A stretch of 64,000 nucleotides of DNA from positions 1,860,001-1,924,000 of the forward strand of contig NZ_PJMX01000001.1 of assembly GCF_002846415.1 (NCBI RefSeq), given 5' to 3'. The notes under the pieces are model-generated. The model was not told the origin of the DNA. It did not search any database and was given only the letters and a program-made list of their open reading frames with translations. Positions 33,474 through 42,141 of the stretch are shown here, piece after piece. The DNA comes from Streptomyces sp. TLI_146 (GTDB lineage Bacteria; Actinomycetota; Actinomycetes; Streptomycetales; Streptomycetaceae). Each line of letters starts with the position of its first letter. Position 1 is the stretch's first letter. Made by a program: the position numbers and the translations under genes.

Positions 33474-33495
33474 GCCCGGCCCCGAAGGGCCGGGC
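33474..33495 (-). terminator. Hairpin terminator of the DUF317 operon
   Basis: A perfect 9-bp stem (GCCCGGCCC / GGGCCGGGC) with a CGAA loop, located 8 bases beyond the stop of the last minus-strand gene of the operon. Confidence 0.75.
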
Positions 33496-33502
33496 GGGCC
33501 CG

Positions 33503-33820
33503 TCAGCTGTAGAAGGTGGCGCCGAGGGGCGGCGTCGCGCCGGTGGTGCGATCGCGGGGGGCGTAGGTCTCATCGCCGTCCTCATCGAGGACCAGGCCGT
33601 GCTGCTGGAGGTAGGCGGCTATGTGGCGCGTTGCTCCTGCTCCTCGCAACGGGCGGAGTCGGCGCCGCGCTCCCCCTCGATGTCGTCGCGCAGGCGGACG
33701 ATCTCGTGGACGGCGCGCTCCAGGCGGCGGCAAGCCCACTCGGCGAGCAGCCAGCCCTCGGCGAGGGTGTCGAACCATCCGGCAGAGATCACAGTGGAGC
33801 GGCCGGTGACGCGGATTTGT
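33503..33820 (-). CDS. Hypothetical protein (apparent single-base frameshift)
   Basis: Two adjacent frames read as one protein: SAGWFDTLAEGWLLAEWACR with RRLERAVHEIVRLRDD, then HIAAYLQQHGLVLDEDGDET ending TPPLGATFYS. Adding one C in the CC at about 33625 (minus-strand GCC-ACA) joins them. It follows the DUF317 gene closely, and helical proteins of this type accompany DUF317 genes in Streptomyces. The start is uncertain (GTG near 33794 or further upstream). Function unknown. Confidence 0.45.
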   Translation of the reverse strand, partial: TNPRHRPLHCDLCRMVRHPRRGLAARRVGLPPPGARRPRDRPPARRHRGGARRRLRPLRGAGATRHIAAYLQQHGLVLDEDGDETYAPRDRTTGATPPLGATFYS

Positions 33821-33835
33821 CGGTCAGGCCCAGGG

Positions 33836-34605
33836 TCAGCCGCGGCGGACGATCGTGAGGCGATCTTGCGCGCTGTGCGGCAGCCGGTGGCGTGCCACCG
33901 GGACTGGGGAGGCGAGCGAGGCAGCGAACACGGCGACCAGCTCGTTGGGGACGCTCGGGCTGAAGTTCGCACACCACAGATAGGTGGCGCCGAACGTGGG
34001 CTCGGCCCATGCCTGCCAGCCCATCAGGTCCTCCCGCAGATCGGCATCCGCGATCAGGTCCGGCAGCATCTCGAGCGAGACGTGCGAGGCGAAGCCCGGG
34101 TCCGTGGCGGCGGTGCGGGGCCGGTCCACGTCACGGATCCAGCCCTGCGCGCTCAGGGCTGCCACCACCACCTCGGGCTCCTCGAAGCCGGTATCGGGCA
34201 CCGCGCTGGCGTCGAGCGCGACGAGGAAGTCGTGCAGCGCCTCGTGCGGGACACCGGTGGTGAAGTAGGCGTTCCACTGCACCAGCGCGCTGCCGGCGTC
34301 CGGGCGGGCGGAGATCTGCAGGGCGACGCGCAGGCCGCCGAGCGTGAACGGGCTGCTGGCCAGGATCCATTCGGCGCCGCGCAGCTCGTCCGGGCTCACA
34401 TACAGCAGGGTGTCGCGGGAGGTCGGCCACATGCGCCAGCCCAGACCGGTCAGGGTCTCGCCGACCTGCTCGGCGAGGGCGTCGTCGTCACCGGCCAGAT
34501 GGCGCGGGGTGACCCAGTGAACCGGGGGCGGCGAGAGGGGATAGGAGGAGTCAGAGGGATGGTGCGGGTGCAGGGGCGCCTCCGTGGGCTCGCAGGTGAT
34601 TCACT
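33836..34605 (-). CDS. DUF317-family protein
   Basis: The securely open frame runs from ATG 34432 (198 residues). Protein-like sequence continues upstream (PPVHWVTPRHLAGDDDALAE and following) to a TGA at 34601. Removing one T from the TT at 34600-34601 would create a GTG start overlapping the upstream gene's stop, giving about 255 residues. Two DUF317-like repeats are visible, each with SPFTLGGLRVALQIS or LWCANFSPSVPNELVAVFAA. DUF317 proteins are confined to actinobacteria and are frequent on plasmids; their role is unknown. Confidence 0.6.
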
Positions 34606-35089
34606 GCCCGCCGCTGGGGCGGGTGCCGCGCCGGCGGCGCGGCGGGGCCTCGGTCGGTTCGTGCCAGGTCAGCGCGACCGCGACGTGAGGCAACAGGGGA
34701 CCGAACTGCTCGGCCTCGTCCTCGTCCGGCTCGGTGAGGAACAGCACGGGACGGCCCATCTCATCGCGGGCGGCGGCAATGGGGCCCGCACGGTGGGCCA
34801 TCGGGAAGCCGGGGTTGAGGGCGAACTGCACGACGGCGTTGCGGTCGCAGGCGGACAGCTGGTCGAGCAGGTCGCCGACGGTCGGCTCGGGCCGCGTGCC
34901 GAGCGGCTCGGCGTCCTTGGCCTCTGCGATGAACACCACCGGCCGGTCGGCGTCGTCACGGGTGGGGACCACGCCGCCCAGGCGGCGCACCGTGGGGGCG
35001 AAGGGGTTGATCCGCAGACGGACCACCACGTCGCGGTCGCCGGCGGACAGGCTCTCCAGCAGGTCGCCGACGGTCAGCTCCGGGGCCAA
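34601..35089 (-). CDS. Hypothetical protein with internal duplication
   Basis: A 162-residue protein from TTG 35089 (AGGAG 8 bases upstream). Two copies of a roughly 65-residue unit are visible: TVGDLLESLSAGDRDVVVRL and TVGDLLDQLSACDRNAVVQF, each followed by NP and an RPV[VL]F strand. It ends with an Arg/Gly tail. It belongs to the DUF317 operon; function unknown. Confidence 0.65.
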   Translation of the reverse strand: MAPELTVGDLLESLSAGDRDVVVRLRINPFAPTVRRLGGVVPTRDDADRPVVFIAEAKDAEPLGTRPEPTVGDLLDQLSACDRNAVVQFALNPGFPMAHRAGPIAAARDEMGRPVLFLTEPDEDEAEQFGPLLPHVAVALTWHEPTEAPPRRRRGTRPSGGQ

Positions 35090-35188
35090 GACTCATCTCC
35101 TTGCAGTAACGGGCGCCCCACCAGGGGACGAGGGAAGGGTACGTGCCGTCGGTGAGCAGCAGATCCGAGCCGCGCGGTGGTGGTGGGG

Positions 35189-35548
35189 TCACAGTGGCCG
35201 GGACGTGGCCAGCACGCGCTGGACCGTGGCCGCGACGATCTCCGCCGGCGTTTCCGTGTCGAAGCGGATCCGGTAGCCGGGGACCTTGGCGGTGCCGGTG
35301 ACGGCGAGGGCCCAGCCGTCGCCATCGGTGCCCGGGCGCCCCAGCGGGAACCATCCGAGGTAGAAGCGGCCGTCTTTGCTGCTGACGTGGACATCGGCCC
35401 GGTCGTCCACGACGAGGTGGAAGAACTCCGCGTTGAACAGGTCGGTGACCATCGTCGGCTGGCCGGGTCCCAGCTGCCACGAACGCAGCCGCAGAGCCTC
35501 GGTGGTAGTGGAGAATCCGGGCGTGGACGCGTCCACGGTCACAGGCAT
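35189..35548 (-). CDS. DUF317-like protein
   Basis: A 119-residue protein from ATG 35548 (a GTG codon is adjacent upstream). The domain end WALAVTGTAKVPGYRIRFDT and TPAEIVAATVQRVL is the DUF317 signature (x-TPAEIV-x-A). It heads the minus-strand operon that ends at the 33474 hairpin. Function unknown. Confidence 0.65.
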   Translation of the reverse strand: MPVTVDASTPGFSTTTEALRLRSWQLGPGQPTMVTDLFNAEFFHLVVDDRADVHVSSKDGRFYLGWFPLGRPGTDGDGWALAVTGTAKVPGYRIRFDTETPAEIVAATVQRVLATSRPL

Positions 35549-35853
35549 CACCTCTCTGACCTGGTGTTTCGGGGAAGTCGTCTACGTTGACATGCCCCTG
35601 GCGGCTTCCACCAGTCCTTTCGCGATCTTTCCTGTCTGCCCCCGGCGAACTGCCGGATCCGACTGCTGTGTAGGTTCTCGAAAATGGCGCCATATTCTCA
35701 GAGTTGACTGCACGTCAGGGCCATATATGGCGTTGTGCTGAGAATTGCAGCTCAGCACACTCACTCATTCGAGTGGCAGGGACAGTTTCTGCCTGCCCTC
35801 CTCGCGGAGGGTGGGCATCGTGGGTGTATAGGGCCTCACCCGGCTGGGGGTAC
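35549..35853. other. Intergenic region with inverted repeat
   Basis: No gene is supported. It holds the promoter side of the DUF317 operon, the palindrome at 35734-35759, and a motif ATTCTCAGAGTTGAC (about 35696-35710) that is echoed at 40205 beyond module 2. Confidence 0.5.
35734..35759. repeat. Perfect 9-bp inverted repeat
   Basis: TGTGCTGAG (35734-35742) and CTCAGCACA (35751-35759) flank an 8-base spacer. The same 9/8/9 geometry occurs in the repeat at 40206-40231 at the other end of module 2. Confidence 0.6.
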
Positions 35854-36165
35854 ACCACGGATGGTCCTACCGCAGTGGTCAGTGCTCGCTCGCGCGACGG
35901 CAAGTGTGTCGAGGGTCTGTCGTGGATGACTGTGCCTATCGACCTGTTGGGATCGGCGACTCCGTGGCGCACATTCCGTTGGTATCGCGGGCAGAAGCCC
36001 CGCTCCGGGGCCTACTGGTCGGCGACGATGCGTGACCACGTGATCTATGAGTCGCGGCTGGAGTTGGCGGGGCTTCTGTTTGCTGACTTCGATCCGTCCG
36101 TACACCGTTTCGGGCGATGGCTGTCGAGACCCGCCGCTCAAGCGGCAGTCATCTTCGTGATATAG
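35854..36165 (+). pseudogene. TnsA-like endonuclease N-terminal fragment
   Basis: The frame encodes PIDLLGSATPWRTFRWYRGQ, SGAYWSATMRDHVIYESRLE and LLFADFDPSV, the conserved N-terminal part of TnsA-like endonuclease proteins of Streptomyces. After FDPSV it degenerates (HRFGRWLSRPAAQ) and stops at 36165, so the catalytic nuclease core is gone. The start is not defined. It marks a former heteromeric transposon or element edge 340 bp before module 2. Confidence 0.6.
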
Positions 36166-36503
36166 CGAGGCACCTGGTTCGTCCCGGCGGCGAAAGCGGT
36201 TCGGAGCGTCCAGGCGCCCCCATGAGAATCCAGCCTTCGCAGCCGTCACATACGCAGAATGCACCAGGTCTGTGGACGCGTACCGGCGGTAGCGTGGTTG
36301 GGTTCCGCTCTTTCGGGGTGAACCGGCTGGCTGCCTCATGACGCCGTCCCTTCAGACGGAGGACGATGTGCAGGAACATCAGCTCGGGCCTGGAACCGGA
36401 GCTCGCCGGGCCCGAGTCGTTGGCGTTTACGCCGGGAGGAGTAGCCAGGTGCGCCCTCTCGCCGTAGGTACAACAGGGCTTGGGCAAACAGGAGGGGATC
36501 GTA
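36166..36503. other. Gap upstream of module 2
   Basis: No supportable gene; frames on both strands lack protein-like features. It presumably carries the promoter of the Trypco2-like gene; AGGAGGGGA precedes its GTG. Confidence 0.45.
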
Positions 36504-36833
36504 GTGGGCAACACAAGCAGTTCAGATCAGGAGTGGATGGACCTCGCGGACGCGATCGCACTGCTGCGGGACCAGATCGCCGAAGCACAGGAGCGCATCG
36601 CCGCCCCTGCGGGCGGTGGCCACCGGGGGGTGCTGTTCACGCTGGGAGAGATCTCGCTGGAACTCGGCCTGGAGTTGACCGGTACCAAGGGTGTTAACGG
36701 CGGGCTGCGGTGGAGCGTGATCAGCCTGGGCGGCAGGAAGGAGAGTGGCAGGAAGGCCACCCACACGGTGACCGTGACGCTGCAGCCTCACCTGCCCGGC
36801 GGCGGCGACATCGACGTCAGCGACGAGGAATAG
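36504..36833 (+). CDS. Trypco2-like small protein, module 2
   Basis: A 109-residue paralogue of the protein at 27780: MDLADAIALLRDQIAEAQER, LFTLGEISLELGLELTGTKG, LRWSVISLGGRKE and THTVTVTLQPHLPG all align. GTG 36504 follows AGGAGGGGA. It lies 46 bp upstream of its trypsin-STAND partner. The beta-rich end and short acidic tail are shared with module 1. Role unknown; the conserved pairing argues for a direct functional link with the protease. Confidence 0.75.
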   Translation: MGNTSSSDQEWMDLADAIALLRDQIAEAQERIAAPAGGGHRGVLFTLGEISLELGLELTGTKGVNGGLRWSVISLGGRKESGRKATHTVTVTLQPHLPGGGDIDVSDEE

Positions 36834-36879
36834 CCGGGCCGGGCCTGCGCAGGTTGGGGAGCAGGGAACGGGGGATGCC

Positions 36880-39800
36880 GTGGAGTTCGACCGCCGGGTG
36901 CAGATCCGGGTACGCAAACCGGGCACGGACAAGCGGAGCTTCGGGTCGGGCTACCTGATCGCGCCGCGGCTGGTGCTGACGGCCGCCCACGTCCTGGACA
37001 GGATGAACGATGCGGGCGGCAACCCGCTGACCGTGTCCCAGCCTGACGCTGGCGGACAGGAGTTTCCCGCCATCGTGTGCTGGCACCCCGCAGACGAGAC
37101 GGTGGATGCAGCGCTGATCGAGATCTCCGGCGGGCACGGCTGGCAGACACCGGAGTCCCTGAGCGATCTACTCACCCGTCCGCCGCAGCGCTTCGGACTC
37201 ATCATCGGTGCCCGCCCGCACCCGATTACCCTGACCGGCTTCCCTCGCATGCAGAAAGACCCCGACGACGGCCGGCGCCTGGACGAACAGCTCACCGGCC
37301 ACATCGTCCCGGGCAGCGGCTCCTTGGCCGGCCGCTACGAGATTTCCAGCAGCGACCCCACCTTCCCTGCCGCTCCTCCCCCTGGCTCGGAGGGCAGCCG
37401 CTGGTCGGGAATCTCGGGAGCCGCCCTCCTGGGCGACGACGTCCCTGGCGGGGACATGCTGTGCGGCGTCGTGGGCCGCGACCGCCAAGCCGACAGCGGC
37501 ACCCGCCTGACCGCCACCACTGCAGCCCGCCTCCTCGCCGACGACACTTTCCGTGCCGCCGTCGCCCAGCACACCGGCTGGGAACCCGTCCTGGAACCGG
37601 TGGAAGCCGCTGGGCTCCTCACACCGGCGGCAGCCGGACGCGACCTGAACTCACCGGCTGCGCTGCTGCGCGCTGATGCCGAAGTCGTCGCATTCCACGG
37701 CCGCGACAGCGAACTCAGCGACCTGCGCACCTGGTGCCAAGAGGGTCCCCCCACGCTCGCGGTGCGGGTGCTGACCGGGCCCGGTGGGCAGGGCAAGACC
37801 CGCCTGGCCCGCCACCTCACCAACCTCCTCAGCCACCACGGCTGGGTAGCCGGACACCTGCGCCCCGACCTCACCGACTACGACACCCCACCTGACTTCA
37901 CCCCCCTGACCACCGCCCTGCCCTTGCTCGTCGTCGTCGACTACGCCGAGACTCGCCCCCGCCTGCTACGCCGCCTCATCAGCCACCTGCATTACTCCCG
38001 CCACCGGGTGCGGCTGCTGCTGCTCGCCCGCTCCGATGGGGAATGGCGCACCGACCCGCTCAACGCCGCCTCCGCCGTGCGCAGCCTGCTCGCCGCCGCC
38101 CCAGTCACCGCACTCGCCCCGCTCATCCCTCGCAGCCGACCCACCCAGGACCGCCGTATCGCATTCACCAGCGCCGCCCACGGCCTCGCCTGCCTGCTGC
38201 CCCGGATCTCCACCGTGCCCGCGCACGACTGGACTGCCCTGGCCGCCGCCCTCCATCCCCCCGACGACCTGAGCGATTCCCGCTACGACAACGCCCTCAC
38301 CCTGCAACTGACCGCCCTGGTCACCCTGCTGCAGCACGGCCCCAAACCCACCGACACACCCCCCGGCACCCCGGCCGAAGAGATCCTCTTACAGCACGAA
38401 GGACGCTTCTGGGAGGACAGCGCCAGAGCCCCCGCCTTCAAACTGAACTTGCCCACCACCACCCTGGCCGCAGCCGTCGCCGCCGCGGCCCTGACCGGAG
38501 CTGCCAGCAAAGACGAGGCCGCCCACGTCATCAGCACCATCCCCGACCTACCCGCCGACAAGGCCGTACGCACCGCGGCCTGGCTGGCCAGGCTGTACCC
38601 GGCCGAACCCGACCGTTACTGGGGCTCCCTCCAACCCGACCGCATCGCCGAATACCACGCCTCCCGCACTCTCACCCACGGCAGCATCTTGCTGCCCGCC
38701 CTTCTCGCCACAGCGGCACCCGGACAACAGGCCCAGCTCATCACCATCCTGGCCCGCGCCGCCATCGCCCACTACAACGCCGGCCGCACTAACGACAGCG
38801 AACAAGTCCTCCGCACCATGGACACGGCCCTCGACACCGCCCCCCTCGCCCACCAAGCCATCCAGACCACAGCAGCCGCACTCCCCTACCCCTCCCGTGT
38901 CATCTGCCCCCTCGCCATTCGCCTCACCACCACCCTCGCCCACACCAACCAGGAACTCGCGGCCGCCAACCCAGCCGCGCGCCAACCCGAACTCGCCCGC
39001 TCACTGTCCAACCTCGGCAACCGACTGTCGGAAGCGGGATGCAGAGACGAAGCCCTCACCGCCACCGAAGAGGCAGTGAAGATCTACCGTCGGCTCGCGG
39101 ACAGCAGCCCAGCCGCGTACGAACCCGAACTCGCCGCCTCACTGTCCAACCTCAGCGTCGATCTGTCGCAGGCGGGTCGCAGGAGCGAAGCCGTCACGGT
39201 CGTCGAAGAGGCGGTGGAGATCCGGCGTCGGCTCACGGCCGACAGCCCAGCCGCGTACGAACCCGAACTCGCCGCCTCACTGTCCAACCTCGGCAACCGA
39301 CTGTCGGAGGCAGGACGCAGAGACGAAGCCCTCACCGCCACCGAAGAGGCAGTGAAGATCTACCGCCAACTCGCGACCGACAACCCAGCCGCGTACGAAC
39401 CCGAACTCGCCGCCTCACTGTCCAACCTCGGCATCCGGTTGCCGGAGGCCGGGCGCAGGAGCGAAGCCCTCACCGCCGAACAGCAGGCGGTGGAGATCCG
39501 GCGCCGACTCGCGGCCGCCAACCCTGCCGCGTACGAACCCGACCTCGCCCGCTCCCTGTCCAACCTCGGCAACCGACTGTCGGAGGCAGGACGCAGAGAC
39601 GAAGCCCTCACCGCCACCGAAGAGGCAGTGAAGATCTACCGCCAACTCGCGACCGACAACCCAGCCGCAGCCGCGTACAAACCCGACCTCGCCCGCTCCC
39701 TGTCTAACCTTGGCGCAGATCTGACGGAGGCCGGGCACAGGACCGAAGCCCGCGCCGCCACCGAAGAAGCAGTGAAGATCTACCGCCAACTCGCAGCCGA

Positions 39801-40218
39801 CAACCCAGCCGCGCACAAACCCGAACTCGCCGCCTCACTGTCCAACCTCGGCAACCGACTGTCGAGGGCGGGGCACAGGGGCGAAGCCCTTACGGTTGTC
39901 AAAGAGGCGACGGAAATCTACCGCCAGCTCGCGGCCGACAACCCAGCCGCGTACGGACCCGACCTCGCCCGCTTGCTGCAATTCCTTGCGCCGCTTCTGG
40001 CCGTGGAGGGTGATCCTTCCGGGGCTCTCGGCGCAACGGGGGAGGCTGTGGAGCTGTACCGCAGTCACATAGCCACGATGCCGTCTGCGCTCCCACCGCT
40101 CCATCCTGTGCTGAACCTGCAGACGAAGCTGCTTGAGGCACTCAGGCGGGAAGAGGAGATAGAAGAAGTCCGCCGCTGGTTCAGGGAGAATCCGCTACCA
40201 CCCGATTCTCACAGTTGA
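36880..40218 (+). CDS. Trypsin-STAND NTPase-TPR protein (NLR-like), module 2
   Basis: A 1112-residue paralogue of the 28168 protein. The protease domain has His37 (LTAAHVL), Asp76 (ETVDAAL) and Ser179 (WSGISGAAL). The STAND NTPase has Walker A GPGGQGKT at 300-307 and Walker B LLVVVDYAE ending with Asp354. The repeat region begins near residue 697 and has seven diverged 46-residue TPR units (SLSNLGNRLSEAG type) plus a degenerate one. GTG 36880 follows a GGGAACGGGGG stretch. Unlike module 1 its repeats are clearly diverged, implying an older array and a different ligand. Confidence 0.9.
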   Translation: MEFDRRVQIRVRKPGTDKRSFGSGYLIAPRLVLTAAHVLDRMNDAGGNPLTVSQPDAGGQEFPAIVCWHPADETVDAALIEISGGHGWQTPESLSDLLTRPPQRFGLIIGARPHPITLTGFPRMQKDPDDGRRLDEQLTGHIVPGSGSLAGRYEISSSDPTFPAAPPPGSEGSRWSGISGAALLGDDVPGGDMLCGVVGRDRQADSGTRLTATTAARLLADDTFRAAVAQHTGWEPVLEPVEAAGLLTPAAAGRDLNSPAALLRADAEVVAFHGRDSELSDLRTWCQEGPPTLAVRVLTGPGGQGKTRLARHLTNLLSHHGWVAGHLRPDLTDYDTPPDFTPLTTALPLLVVVDYAETRPRLLRRLISHLHYSRHRVRLLLLARSDGEWRTDPLNAASAVRSLLAAAPVTALAPLIPRSRPTQDRRIAFTSAAHGLACLLPRISTVPAHDWTALAAALHPPDDLSDSRYDNALTLQLTALVTLLQHGPKPTDTPPGTPAEEILLQHEGRFWEDSARAPAFKLNLPTTTLAAAVAAAALTGAASKDEAAHVISTIPDLPADKAVRTAAWLARLYPAEPDRYWGSLQPDRIAEYHASRTLTHGSILLPALLATAAPGQQAQLITILARAAIAHYNAGRTNDSEQVLRTMDTALDTAPLAHQAIQTTAAALPYPSRVICPLAIRLTTTLAHTNQELAAANPAARQPELARSLSNLGNRLSEAGCRDEALTATEEAVKIYRRLADSSPAAYEPELAASLSNLSVDLSQAGRRSEAVTVVEEAVEIRRRLTADSPAAYEPELAASLSNLGNRLSEAGRRDEALTATEEAVKIYRQLATDNPAAYEPELAASLSNLGIRLPEAGRRSEALTAEQQAVEIRRRLAAANPAAYEPDLARSLSNLGNRLSEAGRRDEALTATEEAVKIYRQLATDNPAAAAYKPDLARSLSNLGADLTEAGHRTEARAATEEAVKIYRQLAADNPAAHKPELAASLSNLGNRLSRAGHRGEALTVVKEATEIYRQLAADNPAAYGPDLARLLQFLAPLLAVEGDPSGALGATGEAVELYRSHIATMPSALPPLHPVLNLQTKLLEALRREEEIEEVRRWFRENPLPPDSHS

Positions 40219-40231
40219 CCACCTGTGAGAA
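40206..40231 (+). terminator. Inverted repeat overlapping the module 2 stop
   Basis: TTCTCACAG (40206-40214) and CTGTGAGAA (40223-40231) form a perfect 9-bp stem; the STAND stop codon lies in the loop. It could terminate transcription or be a module boundary motif. Confidence 0.55.
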
Positions 40232-40368
40232 CTCTGCGTGAGGCTGGGGAAGGTCCTGTTTCCACAGGCCCCTGCTGACCAAGGCCCGCTAAGGACTACA
40301 GGTTCTGTGGCGGAGAGCGCCATTTGCCCAGCCGCCAACGTAGGCCCCACTACCGAGCTGGGAAAAGG

Positions 40369-40475
40369 CCACGTTCCTGAGACTGAACCGCTGTGTCACC
40401 CATCTAAGACAGCGGAAGAAGTGCTGGTCAGCGACCTCGGCCTGTGACACGAGCGGTGAGACCCTACAGATGTGG
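40369..40475. repeat. Imperfect direct repeat, left copy (about 105 bp)
   Basis: Shares TGAGACTGAACCG, CTGGTCAG, CACGAGC and CCTACAG in the same order and near-identical spacing with 45185-45290, roughly three quarters identity. Removing the IS21 element would leave the two copies about 220 bp apart, so they are an ancestral tandem pair between modules 2 and 3. Confidence 0.55.
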
Positions 40476-40727
40476 GATCTCCGATTGCGCGGCACAATCT
40501 CACGATCACGGCAACGAACGCGGCATTGTGAGCGTTCACGTTTTTCCCCATCTCGGGTGGTTTGAGCGTCATGTAATTCCTCGTCCCGACTTCTCCTAAT
40601 TGGCCATGGGTACGACGGAGTTCGGGATCGAGGGACCTGGTCATCGCGGAGGCGCGTGGGCGGCCCTGGGCCTGTGGTTCGGAAGGCCGATGGTCAGCCC
40701 GGATGGCAAGGAGTTTCAATGACCGAG

Positions 40728-41930
40728 TCAAGCTGCTTGCGGGGCCGGAGGAGTTGGCGTGAACAGCCGGTTGTCCCGAAGCAGTGCCCACAGGACGTCG
40801 ATCCTCCGTCGGGCCACCGCGATGACGGCCTGGACGTGTTTGAGGCCCTCGCTGCGTTTCTTGAGGTAGAAGTCCCGGTTGGGGCCCTCGCGCATGATGC
40901 TCACCTGCGCGGACAGGTAGAAGACTCTGCGCAGTCGGCGGTTGTAGCGTTTGGGTCGATGCAGGTTCCCAGTGCGTCGTCCGGAGTCGCGAGGGACGGG
41001 TACGAGTCCCGCTGCCGAGGCCAGGTGGCCGGCATCTGCGTAGGCCGACATGGCGCCCGCAGCTACGATGAACTCGGCGCCCAGGATGGGCCCCATGCCC
41101 GGCAGGGACTCAATGATGTCGGCCTGGGGGTGGCTGCGGAAGGTCTCTCGAATCTGCTGGTCGATGCACTTGAGGCGATCTTCCATAGCCAGGATCTGCG
41201 CGGCCAGGTCTGCGATGATCTGGGCCGCGACGGTCTCGTTGGGCAGTGCGGTCTGCTGAGCCTGAGCGGCTTCGAGCGCGGCGGCTGCGACTGCGTCGGC
41301 ACCACGCACGTTGCGGTTGGCCAGCCAAGCCGTGAGCCGAGCTCGGCCGCGACGGCGAATCGCGGCGGGGGTCTGGTAGCCGGTCAGCAGCACCACGGCG
41401 CCCTTGTGCGCCGAGTAGTCAAAGGCCCGTTCCAGGGCTGGGAACATGCCGGTGAGCACGTCCTTGAGGCGGTTGAGCATCCGCACCCGATCGGCCATCA
41501 GATCGGAACGGTGGGAGGTCAGCAGAGCGAGACCGGCGGCCAGTTCGGCGGGCACGTCGATAGGGGCGAAGTCCCGGCGGTGGCGAGCTGCTTCAGCGAT
41601 GACGTACGCGTCGCGAGCGTCGGTCTTGGCTTCGCCGCGGTAGGCGCCGGACATGCGGTTGACCGTGCGGCCGGGCACGTAAACGGCCTGCTGACCGTGG
41701 GCCGCGAGCAGGGCCAGCAGCAGCGCGGAGGATGTGCCGGTGATGTCCACGGCCCAGCCGACCTCGGCGGCCAGGTCGAGGATCTCGCCGAGCGCGGTGA
41801 GGATCGCCGCCTCGTCGTTGTCGATCTTCTTCGACCATAAGGTCGAACCGGTCTCGTCTACTGCAGCTGCCCAGTGGTGGGCCTTGCCTACGTCGATGCC
41901 CACCCAGATGCGGGCCCGTTGCTTGGTCAC
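40728..41930 (-). CDS. IS110-family transposase
   Basis: A 400-residue DEDD transposase. The N-terminal RuvC-like domain starts RIWVGIDVGKAHH (Asp13) with a later EAKTDARDAYV; the C-terminal Transposase_20 domain contains IESLPGMGPILGAEFI and the conserved serine region ADAGHLASAAGLVP. GTG 41930 is preferred to longer starts: GAGGAG is 7 bases upstream. It is antisense to istA inside the IS21 element. A TTTCAAT heptamer occurs at 40714-40720 and 42015-42021, possibly marking the element's ends. IS110-group elements carry a non-coding guide RNA upstream of the gene, here expected in 41931-42015. Confidence 0.85.
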   Translation of the reverse strand: MTKQRARIWVGIDVGKAHHWAAAVDETGSTLWSKKIDNDEAAILTALGEILDLAAEVGWAVDITGTSSALLLALLAAHGQQAVYVPGRTVNRMSGAYRGEAKTDARDAYVIAEAARHRRDFAPIDVPAELAAGLALLTSHRSDLMADRVRMLNRLKDVLTGMFPALERAFDYSAHKGAVVLLTGYQTPAAIRRRGRARLTAWLANRNVRGADAVAAAALEAAQAQQTALPNETVAAQIIADLAAQILAMEDRLKCIDQQIRETFRSHPQADIIESLPGMGPILGAEFIVAAGAMSAYADAGHLASAAGLVPVPRDSGRRTGNLHRPKRYNRRLRRVFYLSAQVSIMREGPNRDFYLKKRSEGLKHVQAVIAVARRRIDVLWALLRDNRLFTPTPPAPQAA

Positions 41931-42141
41931 GTGCTTCTCCTCGAACCGTTCGCCTTTCCGGCGGCCCGAGGAACACCCCGTCGTCATCTCCGTAAATAGC
42001 GACCGATCCGCAGATTTCAATCAGCGACCAGGGCGCCCCGGAGAGCTGGGCGGCCACTCCTTGCGAGCCACTGCAGGCAGAGAACGTTCAGCCACACCCG
42101 GCCCTCCCGGGCCACCAAACAACTTACGGAGAACGTTCGTC

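Noticed and set aside
33152..35155. Plus-strand frame of 667 codons across the DUF317 operon
   Set aside because: Antisense to several coupled minus-strand genes with ribosome sites and a terminator; composition is a shadow.
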